From Dermanyssus gallinae (lineage: Eukaryota > Arthropoda > Arachnida > Mesostigmata > Dermanyssidae): DNA of 64,000 nucleotides. Each line of letters begins with the position of its first letter. Position 1 is the stretch's first letter. The position numbers and the translations under genes were made by a program. Of the stretch, positions 12,228 to 25,326 are shown piece after piece. The notes under the pieces were generated by a model, which saw only the letters and a list, made by a program, of their open reading frames with translations, had not been told where the DNA came from and ran no database searches. Location of the stretch: assembly GCA_003439945.1 (NCBI GenBank), contig QVRM01007053.1, positions 248,001-312,000 on the forward strand, given 5' to 3'.

Positions 12228-13720
12228 TCATAACTAAAACTATCCGTCGCCTTAAACACGAATGTGGCCTAAATAAAAGAACTGCTAATAAATGTTTAGT
12301 GCATTTCGAGATGGTAATAACTGTGTGTGTAATCATATTATTGTGATTACATGCAATTTGAACACTTTAGCGGCTGTTTCACGGGGCGAAATAGAGGAGA
12401 AACCGTGTTCCTGGCAACTCGTTGCGTGATATTTAGTTCACGTCTCCGAGAATGACCGGCAACGGCCTGGTGAAATTATTGAGTCGGTCACACCAAGTGA
12501 TGGTAGCCATGCATAACGTAATTTGTGCATGCGTGTCGATTAGTGCATGCAATTCCATCCCAAAGATCCCTGGCGAGGCACACATCTAATTGCGCTGCCT
12601 CTGCCGAGGTCTCGGCTACTTTTACTGTCACCACAACAAAAATTGTCAAAATGGTTCAGTAATAATTGACCTGAGCCTGAGTCTGATTGTTTTCACTGCC
12701 GGTCCGGAACATACTAGCCGATGCACAAAACGGTTTATTGCCGCTCCCGGCAAGCAAAGAACACGCCCTATATATATTGCGAAGCACTTTTCTAGCTGCC
12801 CAAAATTTACCGCTGAATAGTGACCCCACACTCTGCCAGAGCTGTTGCTCAACATTGGTCAAAGTAAACAAAAAGACGCACGGCCGCACTCAGGGACAGT
12901 CTTCAAAAGTCTTTCACCTCTATGTGAATACAGGCAATAGACGCCCGACACCTGTTGCCGATGTGCTGGGTTAAATTCGTTCCCATCTAGTGCAGTCTCA
13001 GACCCAAATAAGAGAAGAAATTGACAAACGCGGTTGGACGCAACTGGGTATTATACTTGCTGCAGCTAATCGACGCTAATGACCCCTACGCCGAGCCCTA
13101 ATGACTTTCGTTTTCTGCGAATTAATCCAGGCCTTTACGATGAGGGTAAGTTCTACGTCGCCGACAATTCGACGAATAGCACCGCGGGTTCATGTGGCGT
13201 TAGACCAGATAGCTAGGTCTGGTGTGGGGGCGTTTGCATCAAGCAGGAGTGCAGTACGGTGCGTCTTATCACGCTTTACTCAATTCAGTGAGCAATGCAG
13301 ACATACAGTTAGTGCTCGCTTGTCCAAGCATACGCATCTACTCTTTATCATCAGACAGGCGCTGACTCTCCATAAGTAGTTTCTACCGGCAAATATTTCC
13401 AGCTGGCATCTCAAGATGAATGTTGAAAGTTGTGATGCAGGATATTGATAGTGCTCTTTCCACTTTGGCAAACGTATCTAAATATATCACAGTCATTTGC
13501 ACAGTGCTGGCCTTTGTCCTTCAAAAACTTGAGAAACCCGTCGTTTTTCCTGTCGGTGGCACCACTATCAATACACAGTTGAAGTCTCCGCCGATCAGAG
13601 TGGGTAGCTGGAGATGTAGCCCCGCTAGAGCCACACGGCCAACATCAACATCAGCGTAATGAGGTTCCAGACAGAACAATACGAAGTTGAAACAGCCTGG
13701 AGTAAGCGTTATCCAACGTT
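12228..13720 (-). mobile_element. APE-type non-LTR retrotransposon, copy 2 (broken), tandem to copy 1
   Basis: This second copy has the same orientation as copy 1 and lies directly upstream of it in element order. It carries an apurinic-endonuclease remnant (13390-13720, separate entry). From about 13200 down to 12350 it matches copy 1 over about 850 bases, from the RT domain 6 region through the thumb and Cys/His region. For example, the plus-strand stretches beginning AAAAAGACGCACGGCCGCAC at 11704 and 12862 are nearly the same, as are those around 11985 and 13160. Its tail (12228-12365) resembles the block at 10869-11000 in copy 1. The middle of the RT, including YADD, is missing between 13200 and 13390. 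Divergence is high enough that neither copy is recent. Confidence 0.75.
13390..13720 (-). pseudogene. Apurinic/apyrimidinic-type endonuclease fragment of retrotransposon copy 2
   Basis: The minus strand reads FNFVLFCLEPHYADVDVG, then LHLQLPTLIGGDFNC at about 13580-13540. LIGGDFNC is the hallmark GDFN box of the APE endonuclease that nicks the target for non-LTR retrotransposition. After a one-base frameshift at the Cys, the frame continues GATDRKNDGFLKFLKDKG and ends YVCQSGKSTIN, matching the final beta strand (a 'xxSTIDLxL'-like block). The catalytic N-terminal half (the Asn and Glu region) is not recognisable. This fragment shows that the family uses an APE nuclease, unlike the R2-like element at 58.7 kb. 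Some stops lie above 13700. Confidence 0.72.
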
Positions 13721-15086
13721 ACACACAAATCATTCTTTTCGGGGTGACCCTGGTCTTAAATCGATTGAAGGTTTACCTACTTATCTACTCCGTCTGGAAG
13801 ACTTGCTAGCAAATGAAAAGTTCCTCTTGCATAAAAGTTTTCGTCAATAGTACAATGCCAACGTTTTCAATCAAGCGTTCTGGTGCTAGCTGTACAAAAA
13901 AACAGATAACCCTTTGCAATTCCAAAGTAATAATTTGCAGCTGTGAGCAGCATGTAGCTGCCTTGATAGAAGGCGCCATTGCTGTCTAGCTGTTAATTAT
14001 GGTGCAATAAATAAATAAATGATGATGATGATGAAAACAATTATAAGGGGGGCGACTTGTGGCTCTCGTCTGTGTTGTATAGGAAAACTGGAGCAGAATA
14101 CCGGATAGACGCTAATCATTCGGTGATAGCAAATACCTGAAAACCGCTCGCCCCGTTACACGCAATCTAAGGATAATGCGTTTGTGTGAAATTAAATATG
14201 ATATCTTACAAAATCGCTTATAATGGCTACAATTTCCAGTGCTCCCCTAACTTTAGATAGAAATGAAACAAAAATATTATTAAAATCGGGTGCAGTCGGT
14301 GCACGCGCGTCGCTCGTACCATGCATGCGCATCAAACAAGGGTACCTACTTCCACGTGTCGTCCTTAAATTGCAGAAAGAAAACGGTCGTGTGCACACCT
14401 TATATAGCCAAGTGCAATTTAATTCAGGACTGCAAATTGGAGACTTTTAAGACTTTGTCGTGTGGCTAGCCGCAGGAACGCGACGGTCGAGTAATCGTCC
14501 AACAACACGCAAATCGGTCGAAACACGCCGGAGCAGGAGATCCTGTGCTTTCAGGACAATGAAGGAGTTGCGAGGTGAAAAGTGTTCTACAAAAAAGTGT
14601 TTTTGCACATAGTGCCTGTCATTGTGGTTTGTGTTGTTGTTGTTGTTGCTGCTGCTGCTGCTATAAGCAGTTCATACAGCTATCATCGTTTTCAGATCAA
14701 GGTGTGCATAGCGGGGATACTGCGTGGAGGCAGGCGCGGATCAGGGGCACGACGCTGCGCAGAAAGGAATTATGTCCGCTTAACGGAGTGCAACGGCGCA
14801 TACAAAAGTGAACGATAGAGGCGTTTACTGGAGGCCCACGGCCCACGAGGAGCGGGAAAAGCAGGAAAATAGGGAGAACGACGGCAGGAAGAAGGACGAC
14901 GACGAAAACAACAACCACAACAGGAACGCCGGATAGCAGCAGCAGCAGCACCAGCGTAAGACGGATGAATCTGGGCGGAAGCTGAGCCCTGGCCACGCAG
15001 GTTGTCGGTCGGACGCCGCAGACAAGCCGCTAACCTCGCGCCTTAAATCTCTGCTGCCGTTGCCCCTTCGTCCCCATACACCCCAT

Positions 15087-15119
15087 GTTTTTCTCTCTCT
15101 CTCTCTCTCTCTCTCTCAC
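15087..15119. repeat. (CT)n microsatellite
   Basis: About 33 bases of CT repeat. A related (TA)n(GA)n compound tract lies 190 bases further on. Confidence 0.9.
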
Positions 15120-15305
15120 CGTCGTCCGTCGCCACCCATACACCCTCAATGGATTTCATTGTAGAAAGAACAGTCAGGCGAAATGAACAAGACGAAAGCA
15201 CACCACCTAGCCTAGACCATGCAAAGATAAACGAGATAAACAGAGAGTAAGAGAGAATCAAACGGGTATAAAGATAATGTAAAGGGCAAGGCAACAGAGA
15301 AAGAG

Positions 15306-15351
<46 letters not shown>

Positions 15352-15369
15352 GGGGAGAGGGAGAGAGAG
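15306..15369. repeat. (TA)n(GA)n compound microsatellite
   Basis: About 20 bases of TA repeat run directly into (GA)n with a short G-rich break. Confidence 0.9.
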
Positions 15370-16044
15370 CCTACGAAAAACGAGCTTACGGTACCATAAC
15401 ACACAAGCTCCCGGGATCTGTTTCGCTCGACCAATCACATTCGCGTTCAGCCGCACATCGCTGGTGATTAGTGGGCGTTTTATTCGGCGATGTGCTTCTG
15501 GCCTGCTTGAGCAGACCTGATCGTTGGTCCACACTTCTGAAGACTGACAATGGTGTGGCTACGAGGAGTCCATATTCGTTCCGGTCTCAACCGCGCACCG
15601 TTCGCTGCCGTGCATCTCTCTTTCACCCTCTCTCTCTCTCTTATTCCCTCTCTCGCATTCTTTCTTCTCTCTCTTGTGCATTACTTCCCTCATACGTCTT
15701 GGCACTAATGGTCAGACAGCTCACGCTAGACTGTGCGCATGACCGTAGAGTAATAGCCTCATAAATATACATATCCTTAAATAGGTCAACGGAATATTAA
15801 GATAAGTCTATTCGCCCCCCCCCCCCTCCCGCCCCTCGAAATAAGACCATGAACTAACTAGTGGCGAAAGGGGTTCTCTACGAATTATCGTTTGCAGTAC
15901 GCACGTCCGGGCTATCATGTTATTCAACATTGTCGTTTCATACAAAGTGGCTAGTATTGACAAAATCATCCTGGAATAACGGAAAAATTATATGTTGGAA
16001 TCCCCCTGGAGATCAAAATGGCAAACTTAAACGTATGACATACC

Positions 16045-16330
16045 AAAAGGTATGATTATATAAAATATAAAATCGCAAGTTCTTGGAGGCCAGCGAATGC
16101 CACCGTTGAGCGAGATTACCCGTCCAGGACTCTCCATCTCAAAAGCTCAATTACTCGTCTGCTGTGTGGTTTGTGACACTATCTTGTTGGAACCAACGTT
16201 CACTCGCATCGACTTCATCCTCATTGGCCAAAGTCAATTATGGGTAATTCTGCGATAACAATCGCCATTCACCGTTTGATAAAAACAATAGGGTCGAATG
16301 ATTCTTTTGGACCATAGACTGCGCAAGATT
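16045..16330 (-). pseudogene. Relic of a second mariner-lineage transposase
   Basis: Reading the minus strand from about 16320 down, conserved pieces of an insect-type mariner transposase appear in order but in shifting frames. They are a piece resembling the GPYFFE region (RIIRPYCFYQ), TVNGDCYRR, then FQQDSVTNHTA (the second catalytic Asp, with Ser replacing Gly-Ala), then PGRVISLNGGIRWPPRTCDF. At least one frameshift and two stops lie between FQQD and PGRVIS. The conserved signal ends near 16045, before the last catalytic Asp. Unlike the copy at 9.5 kb, it carries the FPGRxISxxGDxxWPPRS block, so it belongs to a different mariner lineage. No terminal repeats were recognised. The assignment rests on motif order, which is hard to get by chance. 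Confidence 0.72.
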
Positions 16331-16600
16331 GTCACATCTGGCACATGCATCGGCTATTCGTGAATTACGTCAGGGTTCACTTTTGCGCACTTGCACAACA
16401 ATTTTGTTTATTCACACTCTCATTCTGATAAAACTGTTTGTGGTTAACGATACTTCTCTTTAAAAAATGGGCATTACATCTTGAGGTGAGGTGCATGAGG
16501 GATCCAGTCTTTGGGCATGTCGTTTGTTTTCGCATATTGTTCAACACTGTTATATCTACGAAGAGGGCAGAGCTAAGCAGGAACATTTGTAAGATGTTAG

Positions 16601-16603
<3 letters not shown>

Positions 16604-16642
<39 letters not shown>
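16604..16642. repeat. (TA)n microsatellite
   Basis: About 39 bases of TA repeat, about 270 bases from the second mariner relic. Confidence 0.95.
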
Positions 16643-19600
16643 CAACACCACCTCAATTTTTCTTGATTGTGTACAACCTTCCAGTTTTTTGCAATTTTCG
16701 GAAGTGATACGAAAAGCTGTTTCTACTTCTTTGCCGGATTGCTTTGGCTCCTCTTGCCAGTTTCTGCATCAATAGCTACACGAGAGAAAAACGAGAGCAA
16801 TAGGTAAAAATGCCTAAAATTAGATCAGCCTTGTATTTTCTGGACAATGCTAGCGGGGTACAGTATCAACGCTAGCGGACCAAGCAGCTACAGGTCGTTG
16901 AGCATTAAAGTTAACTGAGTTGAGCATTCGCCGATTAGGTTCATAGGCTAAGTACATTGGGACCACACGTGCGTCCTTCTTGGTACGGCCGATTGAGATT
17001 GAATGCCAGAGGGTAACAGCGGAAAACTTGAGCGCATCGACCGACGCTTAATGATTCGTTTCGGGATTTAATTAATATCAACTCGCAGGCGGCGGGAATG
17101 GAGCAGCAACTTGGGACGGACCGCAGAGCTACATGCCAGCAGACTGCCGACGCCGAATAGCACGCCAGGCGGCTCACTTACAGGATGGGTGGGTGCCCCA
17201 GTGAGGTTGTGTTCAATCTCTACTAAATTAGTGACAGCGCGGCCCACATCGGTGTTCTCACTGTCCAGCGATCCGGTCGTACCGCGAGAATTTCGAATTG
17301 ATCGATTTTGAGGGTGACCAATAAATTTGGCACCACGTCGCTCGGAAACGATCATGACTCGTCGAAGGAAACGCCGTGCAAAATCCTCCGCATGGCAGAT
17401 CGAGACAAAACTGTATTGATTCACGCGTTCAATTCGGCACCGTTGCTGTCCCCGCAATCTGGCTTGCTTGTGCCAGAGGAAAGATCGTGCGATGGCAAGG
17501 TGCAACGCTGTCAAAGTAACAGCTTAAGCGACAACTGACAGACAAACAAGCAATGATGTACAACAAGCGAGATTGGACAGTATTATAACTGTGACATACA
17601 GATTTGCATCACTAACAACGTATAACACTACATACTTCAGGCACATTAAAAAACGATTTTTGCCATAGATGGCAAGCTGATATTTGACGTAAACCGGTAT
17701 CCATCGCAGGTTTAACGGATGCTGATTCCTCCCCCTCTTCCAAGTGAACTTTTATTTAGGAGAACTACTTTTTGAACCGCAATGCCACGATGGTTGATGC
17801 AACAGCAATGCCCTTCTTAGCATTCTTTTCTACCTGCTAAGATGTTTACGTGCGATACGAACGGGGAACCGCAAGCATAAGAATGCGGGGCTGATGAAAG
17901 TTTGCGTTGTCCTGTCTTCCGACAGGTTAGGAGGACAGGCGCGACATTCCCCGCTGTCGCTCATACCTCCCCCTGCCATAGTGCTCTTTCAATTTCTTGC
18001 GCTAGGCAAGGACAAGACGTCTATAAAAGAGCGGCTAATTCAAGAGGCACAGCTGGAGACCCTAGTATGCTTAAGCGGTAAGGGCAGACACCACGGGATG
18101 CCGCCGTGAAAACCTAGGATGCCATTATTGCACTCTCAACAACTCGGCATTAACAATAACAACAAGGAAAGAGAAACAGAGCCAATCATACCAATAACGA
18201 CAACGGCAAAATAGGAAAAACGTAATCAAACAAACAAAACATTGTGTCTAACTAAATATCATTTATGTGTGTAGATGAAGTGATCATGTGTGTGCGGCAT
18301 TTAGTCGAGAATCCGTTTTGTTTGTTTTGTATTCGCTTTATTCTAGTCTAATCTACAATTGCAATGAACTTCTCTTTATTTTTGTTATTACTTTTTAATA
18401 TTACACCGTGCTTGCACCTAAATCACTTAAATACTGGTGGAATTTAGACCACAGGACGCAATGTATTGTAAACATATATGCAGGTTCGATGTCGGTTTAT
18501 GATGCATATCTTATCTAGAATTTATCTCTTTCTCTCAATGTTTTTTCTCTGTTTGGGCTGTCGTCGTATCCGGAGGCTGTCTCCCGCTTTTTGTGGTATG
18601 GTATAGCGGCACAAGGCCATGTAGGGCACCTGTGGCTGTTGACAGACTATTGAATGCTTTACGCGCTCTTCATCGGCCCAATAATGCAGGCGTCACAAAC
18701 TGACCTGTTCACAGTCATGTCCGGATCGCGCACTGCTTATGCGTCCATATATGTACATAAACACGCTTTGCGCCCTAAAGCATATTAGTCAAATAATTAA
18801 TTTCAATAGAAGCTCTAAATTGGCGTCGCTGTGAACAGTCATTCAAAGCGTGGTAATGTTTACATACACGCCTCCGTTAGCCGCAAGCTGGGCGAGCAGT
18901 ATATACCCGAAAGACCAGTCAATCAGGTCTCAGGGTCAGTCAGGAGAAATGCATCTATGCATGTGGTTCAAGTATGTCTGCATGGCCAACTGGATAAAAT
19001 GGCACCAGGGGTTCACTCCTTAGTAATGGTACTCCGACACCAGTAAATAAAACCAAAAGGTTTTGAGTTTAGAGAGTTTAAGGTTTAAGCCATAAACAGG
19101 CCAACTGGAGTCTTCTAAGCCTTTTTATCTGAATAATTTATAGACTCGTATAGTTCATTCATTGTCGAACCATGTTCAATTTATGAAATTTGGACTAAGT
19201 GTAGCACACTTTGTTATGCAACCCCCCTTGCCCTGCAGTCAAGATAATGTCAAGATACAATTTCATTTGGCCAGAAAACATCTACGACCATTAGGGTATG
19301 CTTTTGTATTCCATATCGCTATGTTGCTCGTGTGAAAGTTTTCTTCTAACGTATTTTCTCCTATTGCACGGTTTACTGTTGGTAGCGAAGGCTAACGTGC
19401 AAAACTCGATAAGTCTGTAGGCAAGGCGCTGCACGGTTAAGGGAGTATCCCAGCAACGTCTTCATCCCGGCATTAAGCCGGCAGTGCTGTTGCCAGATCC
19501 TGTTGCTTCTTCTGCTAAACATATTGTCGTTATATCGTCGTACCTCGCGATATTGTCGGTAGTCGTCGTCGTTGTCTTTGCCCCTTGGCCGTGATAGGGC

Positions 19601-20672
19601 CATTGTTACATGTCACTGACGCTCCACCCTCTCCCGCTATTATTCACTTCGGACGACTTGCCCCCACCGACCTGCCTCGTTCGTGGTCAGCTAAGGGTCT
19701 GCATGTTGACAAGCAATGCGCATTGTGGTCAGGTTGTACGCCTTCCTCTTCTCCGTTCTCCTCCTTCACTTTTGTCTTCCCCTAGTCCCAGTGGCCGCCT
19801 GGGTATTCGTCTCCCCGCCCCGCTCCCCCGCCTTACCCCGTATGTAGGAACCACTTGCGAGAATACACAACCTCCATTCACTCGCCTTATTCAGGTCTAT
19901 GTCGTGCCCGGGCGACGGCCGCATGTGGACTACTCGAAAAGCGGCTTCGAGAACATCGTGTGGCGAGCATCATTGCTCAGCATCAGTGCTCGTCCGCCAT
20001 CTAGTCAGGATCTGCCGGCGCAATCGTTGTGTTCGGCAGACACTCAAGGCGGGTAGATGCAATAGGCGTTACCCGAAAGCCAGTGCGTGTTGTTCGCCCT
20101 TGTCGTGCACAAACAGCCCCGTTACCTTCGTGCCCTATCTCTGTCTGAGAGCACATCACGATACAGGTGAGGGAGCACGCATAATGGCATCAATGGAAGA
20201 GCGCGGTGAAGGTCGGGCCCGCTTCGCGTGACCAAGCATGTTGGCCAGCGGCCATGTCTGACAGCATGAGCGGCCAATGATGAGAACCCAATCATTCGTT
20301 TTAGCCTATTTATTACCCGACCGTCATAGTACACTTTTCTCTGGCACGCTCTGTAACTACTGCCAGTTGTTCTCGGCGCTGTCGACGTAAACGTAAAGGC
20401 GTGTTGCGTAGGTCATTCGCCGATCGACGGAAAACGATACACTACCACAACCACCAACAGCCATCAAATCAGATACCGATTACGTTTAGCCTTGCCTTAT
20501 GCCCGACAACGTAGCTTTCTTGATGTTTCTAGTGTCCTGTTCTGTTCAATAAAAGCTCTGTCTCCGTTGTTCGTGCACACATATATATATATATATATAT
20601 ATGAACTTGGGAGACAAATTAGTTTTTGGTGAATATTTAAAGACGCTAGTGACATCAAAGAAGCTCTGCACT

Positions 20673-20693
20673 ATCCTGCACCCGGTGCAGGAT
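20673..20693. repeat. Short perfect inverted repeat (10-bp arms)
   Basis: ATCCTGCACC and GGTGCAGGAT are separated by a single C. Confidence 0.85.
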
Positions 20694-23600
20694 GTGCTTA
20701 AAACCAATTGCCCTTCCTCCTTAAAAAGGCGTTAAGTCAACCCGCATAAGCTTTCAGAACCTATAGCCTTTTAGATCTTGTAGCCGTTAGGTTCACGACG
20801 TTATACTCCATTATTAGGTGCAATCATTTGCAAGCTCGCGTTGGTACGTCATCTCGTATCTGATTACAAGGGAAGTACGCGTGACAAAACTTGTTCCACT
20901 ATCATTAAATATTGCCAGGGCACGGCACCGATAATGACACAGTAATACGAATGCAGCAAATGATGCAGATTGACATTAGCTTGCATTCGGTGCGAAACAA
21001 ATGCCACTCTTGCAAAAAAAGGAGCAATCCATAGAGTTACGCGAGCGATCAGTAGGGTCGGGTATTGTTTTGAATGAAGTCCACCCTTTATTTTTACGCC
21101 GGCAAATTTGTATGATTATCCGCCTGGTCGAGCTACGTGATCGGCCGGTGTGGCGTGGGTCTCGACCGTGACAGATGTGTGTCAGACGAGCATGTATAAT
21201 CCATCGAGAGCATTGCCATTCTTGTCAAATTTGAATCTTGAATTTATCAAATTATTTATTATTAATAATACTTCTACTATACATATAACACTATTATTGT
21301 TTTTGCTGAATTTAGATATTTTAATACGTCGTAATACATATTCGTATGATTATGAAAGGATATGTATTTTTCTAAACGTGTAACCCTTCTAATTCATCCA
21401 TATTAAGGCGAAACTAAAATATTAATTAGACTATTTTTACATTTATCAGTAATACCTTAAAATATGAAATTATTTCGAATGTATATTTCACATTTTAATC
21501 GAAGTAATTTAACTTTATACAATTTATTTCGAATTATAATCGAACTAACTTCACTTGTTGAGATTTCTACTTTTGCCAACCCATTGGTGGATAGAGCCAT
21601 CTTTGTTTGTGTTTGAATAGAAAATGAAATCGATTCACCTACAGCCAGCAGTGTGAAAATGGGGAATACGATCAGCCATCGAAGCACAATAGTCGTAACC
21701 CCAAAATTAGGCTGTGCATATTTATGACGCACAGTAGCAGTTAAGTTCCGAAGATGTGGTCCTTTGGCAAAAGACGTTGTGCTTCGAGCTAGGGGTAATA
21801 AAGTATATTTTGTAAATGAAATAACCTAATTAGGTGTCACTATAACCTCGAATGATTGCAATTTCCAAAAATGTATAGAAAGCAGATTGCACAATTCGTG
21901 CAGCACCAGCAATTGAGAACCCGCAAATGTTGTCAATACATCTTGCGTTTGCTCTTTCCAAGATTAAAGAAGAACCTATAGCAATGTTCGGTGTATTACT
22001 CATTTAAAATCACGGACAGAAGCATCTACAGTTATTAGATAGAGTAAGGTTTTTCGGTTTTAAAACGGTGGTTAATGTTAGCCAACTCTTGTAGAAAGAG
22101 AATAGTTTATAACTTAGAAAGGAGGATTCTAATGACACATGAACTGCAACAGGAACGCTTTACCTAAATCGAAAGCGTTTGACGTCTATACTATGGAATG
22201 GACAGAGAAGTTAAAGAAAATCGACATAGGAATTTACATAATGCTAGCTTTGAGAAGTGTAACCTGGCGAGCGGCCGGATATAAGGGTAGACATCTAAAT
22301 ATGGCATTTGCAGCCTACGGGTTTTATTGTGTATTACGCAGCACGGAAGGATTCCACGGTTCGCAGAAGTGTTGTAGGTGCGCGAGGTGTTTAGTCCAGT
22401 GAGGACGATACTACGCCGTAGCAGGTTCAGCAGTTCAGTCAATAGCCGAACTAGCAAAATGAGAAAAGATCGAGTAATGTAAAAGAGGCTTTAGTTGTGT
22501 GTGTTGTATACGTTTATAATTTACCTAACCTTCGGCACAATAATAATTATTATGTACAACTTCCAGCAAAGATTAAGTGCATTGACTTGTAAATTACTTG
22601 ATCGGTCATTTAGGATGAAGCTATGTCCTTGAAGAGTGCGTGTGGATGGTGGAAAACTGTTCTAACAGCAAATGTCACTCTGTACGGAAATTGCCGAGAA
22701 GGACGGCCAAAGAGAGCACCAGACGAAAACATCTAGTCGTAATTTTTCATCACAAAGCAAACATGATGCGCGACTCTTCTTGGCTCGAGAATTTCGAATA
22801 AAATTCGTCGAGGGCCGGTCTTCCTTGTTCTCGAGACTCGTCACATTGAGATCGCCGTGTGGTCGTTACACCCGTCACACACACACAAATGAGACCAGGG
22901 TACATTTAAAGGTCGTAACAGAAGCCCAAAGCCTCTTTCACGATGATCCCTCTATCACGATAATGCGCCAGACCACGGAGCCAAAACCATGAAGGTACTT
23001 CTCGTCGCATCTGAAGTCAAGCTTGTAAAGCACGCATTTTTCCCAATTTCTATTTGCGTTTATTATGCGTTTGTTGAATTATTCACTCAGTTCCATTTGA
23101 TTCAATTTGATTTTTTCAATTCTATATTCGTCTCGTAACCCAATCCATAGGCCGCTGGTACTGACCAGCAAGCAGATTCTTTAGGAGGCTTTCCTCGGCT
23201 TAGGCCTCAAAGAGTTAGCTGACTCACTTATATACTCATAAAACGTATGCTATTTCGACGACTGCCACCTTACAGGAGAGTCACTGGTGGTGATTGCAAA
23301 CGTGGAATATGCTTGCTTCGTTTCTTTTTTGTGCTTCTTGGCATACTAATTTTGGTAGAGGGGATCTTACAAACATGCAAAATCTACTACAACAGCTCAG
23401 CGACGTTGCCGCGGATGCCCTGCATTTCCTCATGAAATTATAACTCACGATGGAAGCCCAGATTACCCGATGGCAATTGAAGGTCTTGAGATCCCTGGCG
23501 AAAGCTTAGGTTCGCCGGGAATTACCCGACGACGCCTGGGCCCATTCGTCGCAAGCCAGGAGTCCTTTGTAGTCAAGTTCAGTGTTCTCTGGGACCAACC

Positions 23601-24181
23601 TTCCTCTTTACTTTCTTAAGAACTCAGAAACTATGGATAGCGAAAGCGCACAAAAAGCGCTTTTAGGCCGCGAACCTCTGCGGCTATGAACGCTTGCGCG
23701 CTGCTCTCAACGCCTGAATCGTGGGAGCCAGATGTTTGCGGTTACAGAGAGGTGTAAAACAGCCTTTGGGACAGCGGCCGCCATACATGTTGACCAGAGT
23801 AAGCTATGAACGTAGCGTCAAGACAGCATAGTCATATAGTTGCAGGCCGCTGTTTTTGGAGAAACTTAGTGCCCGCTCGCCACGCAACTTACGCACACAA
23901 AAGTTCGGTACCGGGAACAATAGAGGCGTAGTCCCAGCCACAGTTTCTGGTATTGTACTAGTGCGACCTTGCACAGAGTACACAAAGACGGCTACTTTCA
24001 ATTTACGATATTGAATAAAACGTGGTTAATTATTTTGCAAACACATGTTTCATAGTGCACATACTAAAGAAATGTTCTTAATAAACTGTATGATGTGTAT
24101 CTGAAAGATATTACTGAGAGTAATGCAATAAACGCACTGTAATTCGATTTCTGCAGAAAGCATTCTAGGCCATAGTTTGTT

Positions 24182-24266
24182 CACATTTATTTCGATCCAA
24201 TCTTTTACAAGATTTTTCACATTTATCTCGATCCAATCTTTTACAAGATGTTTCACATTTATCTCG
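24182..24266. repeat. 36-bp tandem repeat, 2.4 copies
   Basis: CACATTTATTTCGATCCAAT and the rest of the 36-base unit recur at 24182, 24218 and 24254 with one or two changes. The unit length is a multiple of three, so the minus strand reads a repeated 12-residue peptide (around LVKDWIEINV). No start or flanking coding signal makes this a gene. Confidence 0.85.
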
Positions 24267-25120
24267 TACATGTTGTATACAATTGGTATCAATATGTACT
24301 TACTAACGATGCAGACTGTGGTGTATGTAGTTCCAATCTAGCTAAAAAAGAGGCAGCACGTTGGCAGATTCTGAATGCAGTGCGGCTAGCCGTCTGGGCT
24401 ATCAAAGAGGGACAAGGGGATCTGAAACGGAGGCGACGACAGCGACTATGCCGATAACGGGACATGATTGATTGGTACGAGCGATATCTCTGCCGAATTG
24501 CAATTTTTTTTTGCTTTCGCCAAGGAAAGCGCCTATCGTCGTTCGTCGAGTTCGCCGCGGCTTGGCCGCAGACTTTCCTCCGTCGTTCTGTTCGTAGTTC
24601 CCTCATTCAATGTGTCGTTAAGCTGCGATCTTTAGGGCCCAGAATGCGGAATGGCTAGCAGGGGAGAGGGAGGGGAGAGGCGGGGGGGGGGGCGTCAGCC
24701 GAACTAATGTTTGGCGGTGTCGGCTTTTCACTTGAGTGTGTTCGAGGAACCTGCCTCGTCAGCGCGCGCAAGAAAAACACTAAACTCTTTTCTCAAAGCC
24801 TAGAGGAGGGAGGGATGGATGAATGAATGAATGCGAGGCAAGCCACGATGAAGCGAGCAGCTGGGAACGTTGCCGCCCGCCTTAGCCCAATCGGCGACTG
24901 TCGCAAATGGGCCAGTCGCTCTCTCTTTTCTCTCTCTCTCTCTCTCTGTTTGGTTGGTGTGTTTGCAAGCGAGAAAACCCAAAAAGCTAGCGGTTTAGGT
25001 GGGGCTTTTCTTGGCGGGTGGAGCTGCACGTTCGTAGCCGTATGGTTCCCATGTGTTGCTGCTAGCTTCTCTACAACGTCGATTGCATCTGGCAGACGCT
25101 ATGGTAGTAGTAGTAGAGTC

Positions 25121-25304
25121 GAGCCCGTGGCGTGGTGGCTTAAGTCTGCGCCTCGCAACCGGAGGAGACCCATAGCAGGTGCGCGGGTTCAAGCCCCACC
25201 GTTGCACATTGGTATTTATGGGGGTCCGTCTATGAAGCAATGTGAAAAACAGTTCCGTGGACGTTAAATCTTGGCTGAGGGTCAGCCCAAAAACTTTACT
25301 TTAC
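25121..25304 (+). mobile_element. tRNA-derived SINE, tandem copy 1
   Basis: The head resembles a tRNA. TGGCGTGGTGGCTTAAG fits the RNA polymerase III A box. GGGTTCAAGCCCC at about 25185 fits the B box, with an A where the other copies have G. The body continues with GGTCCGTCTATGAAGCAATG and ends near GTCAGCCC-AAA, TTTACTTTAC, followed by (TAG)n. SINEs are mobilised by the machinery of partner LINEs. The copy has small insertions relative to its two neighbours (CCCATAGCAGG against CACATAGG). Confidence 0.85.
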
Positions 25305-25326
25305 TAGTAGTAGTAGTAGTAGAGTC

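Larger units (their letters stand above)
13721..16040. other. Non-coding stretch
   Basis: Holds (AATA)n(GATG)n at about 14007-14034, which could be the 3' tail of an unrecognised retroelement on the plus strand, a (TTG/CTG)n tract at 14633-14662 and the CT/TA/GA tracts listed separately. A C run lies near 15816-15827. No gene seen. Confidence 0.5.
16643..25080. other. Non-coding stretch
   Basis: No motif-bearing frame was found. The 19.6-20.3 kb part is GC-richer, with open frames on both strands. A short (TA)n lies at 20580-20602, a G run near 24683-24692 and (CT)n near 24931-24948. The 36-base repeat and one short palindrome are listed separately. Confidence 0.5.
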
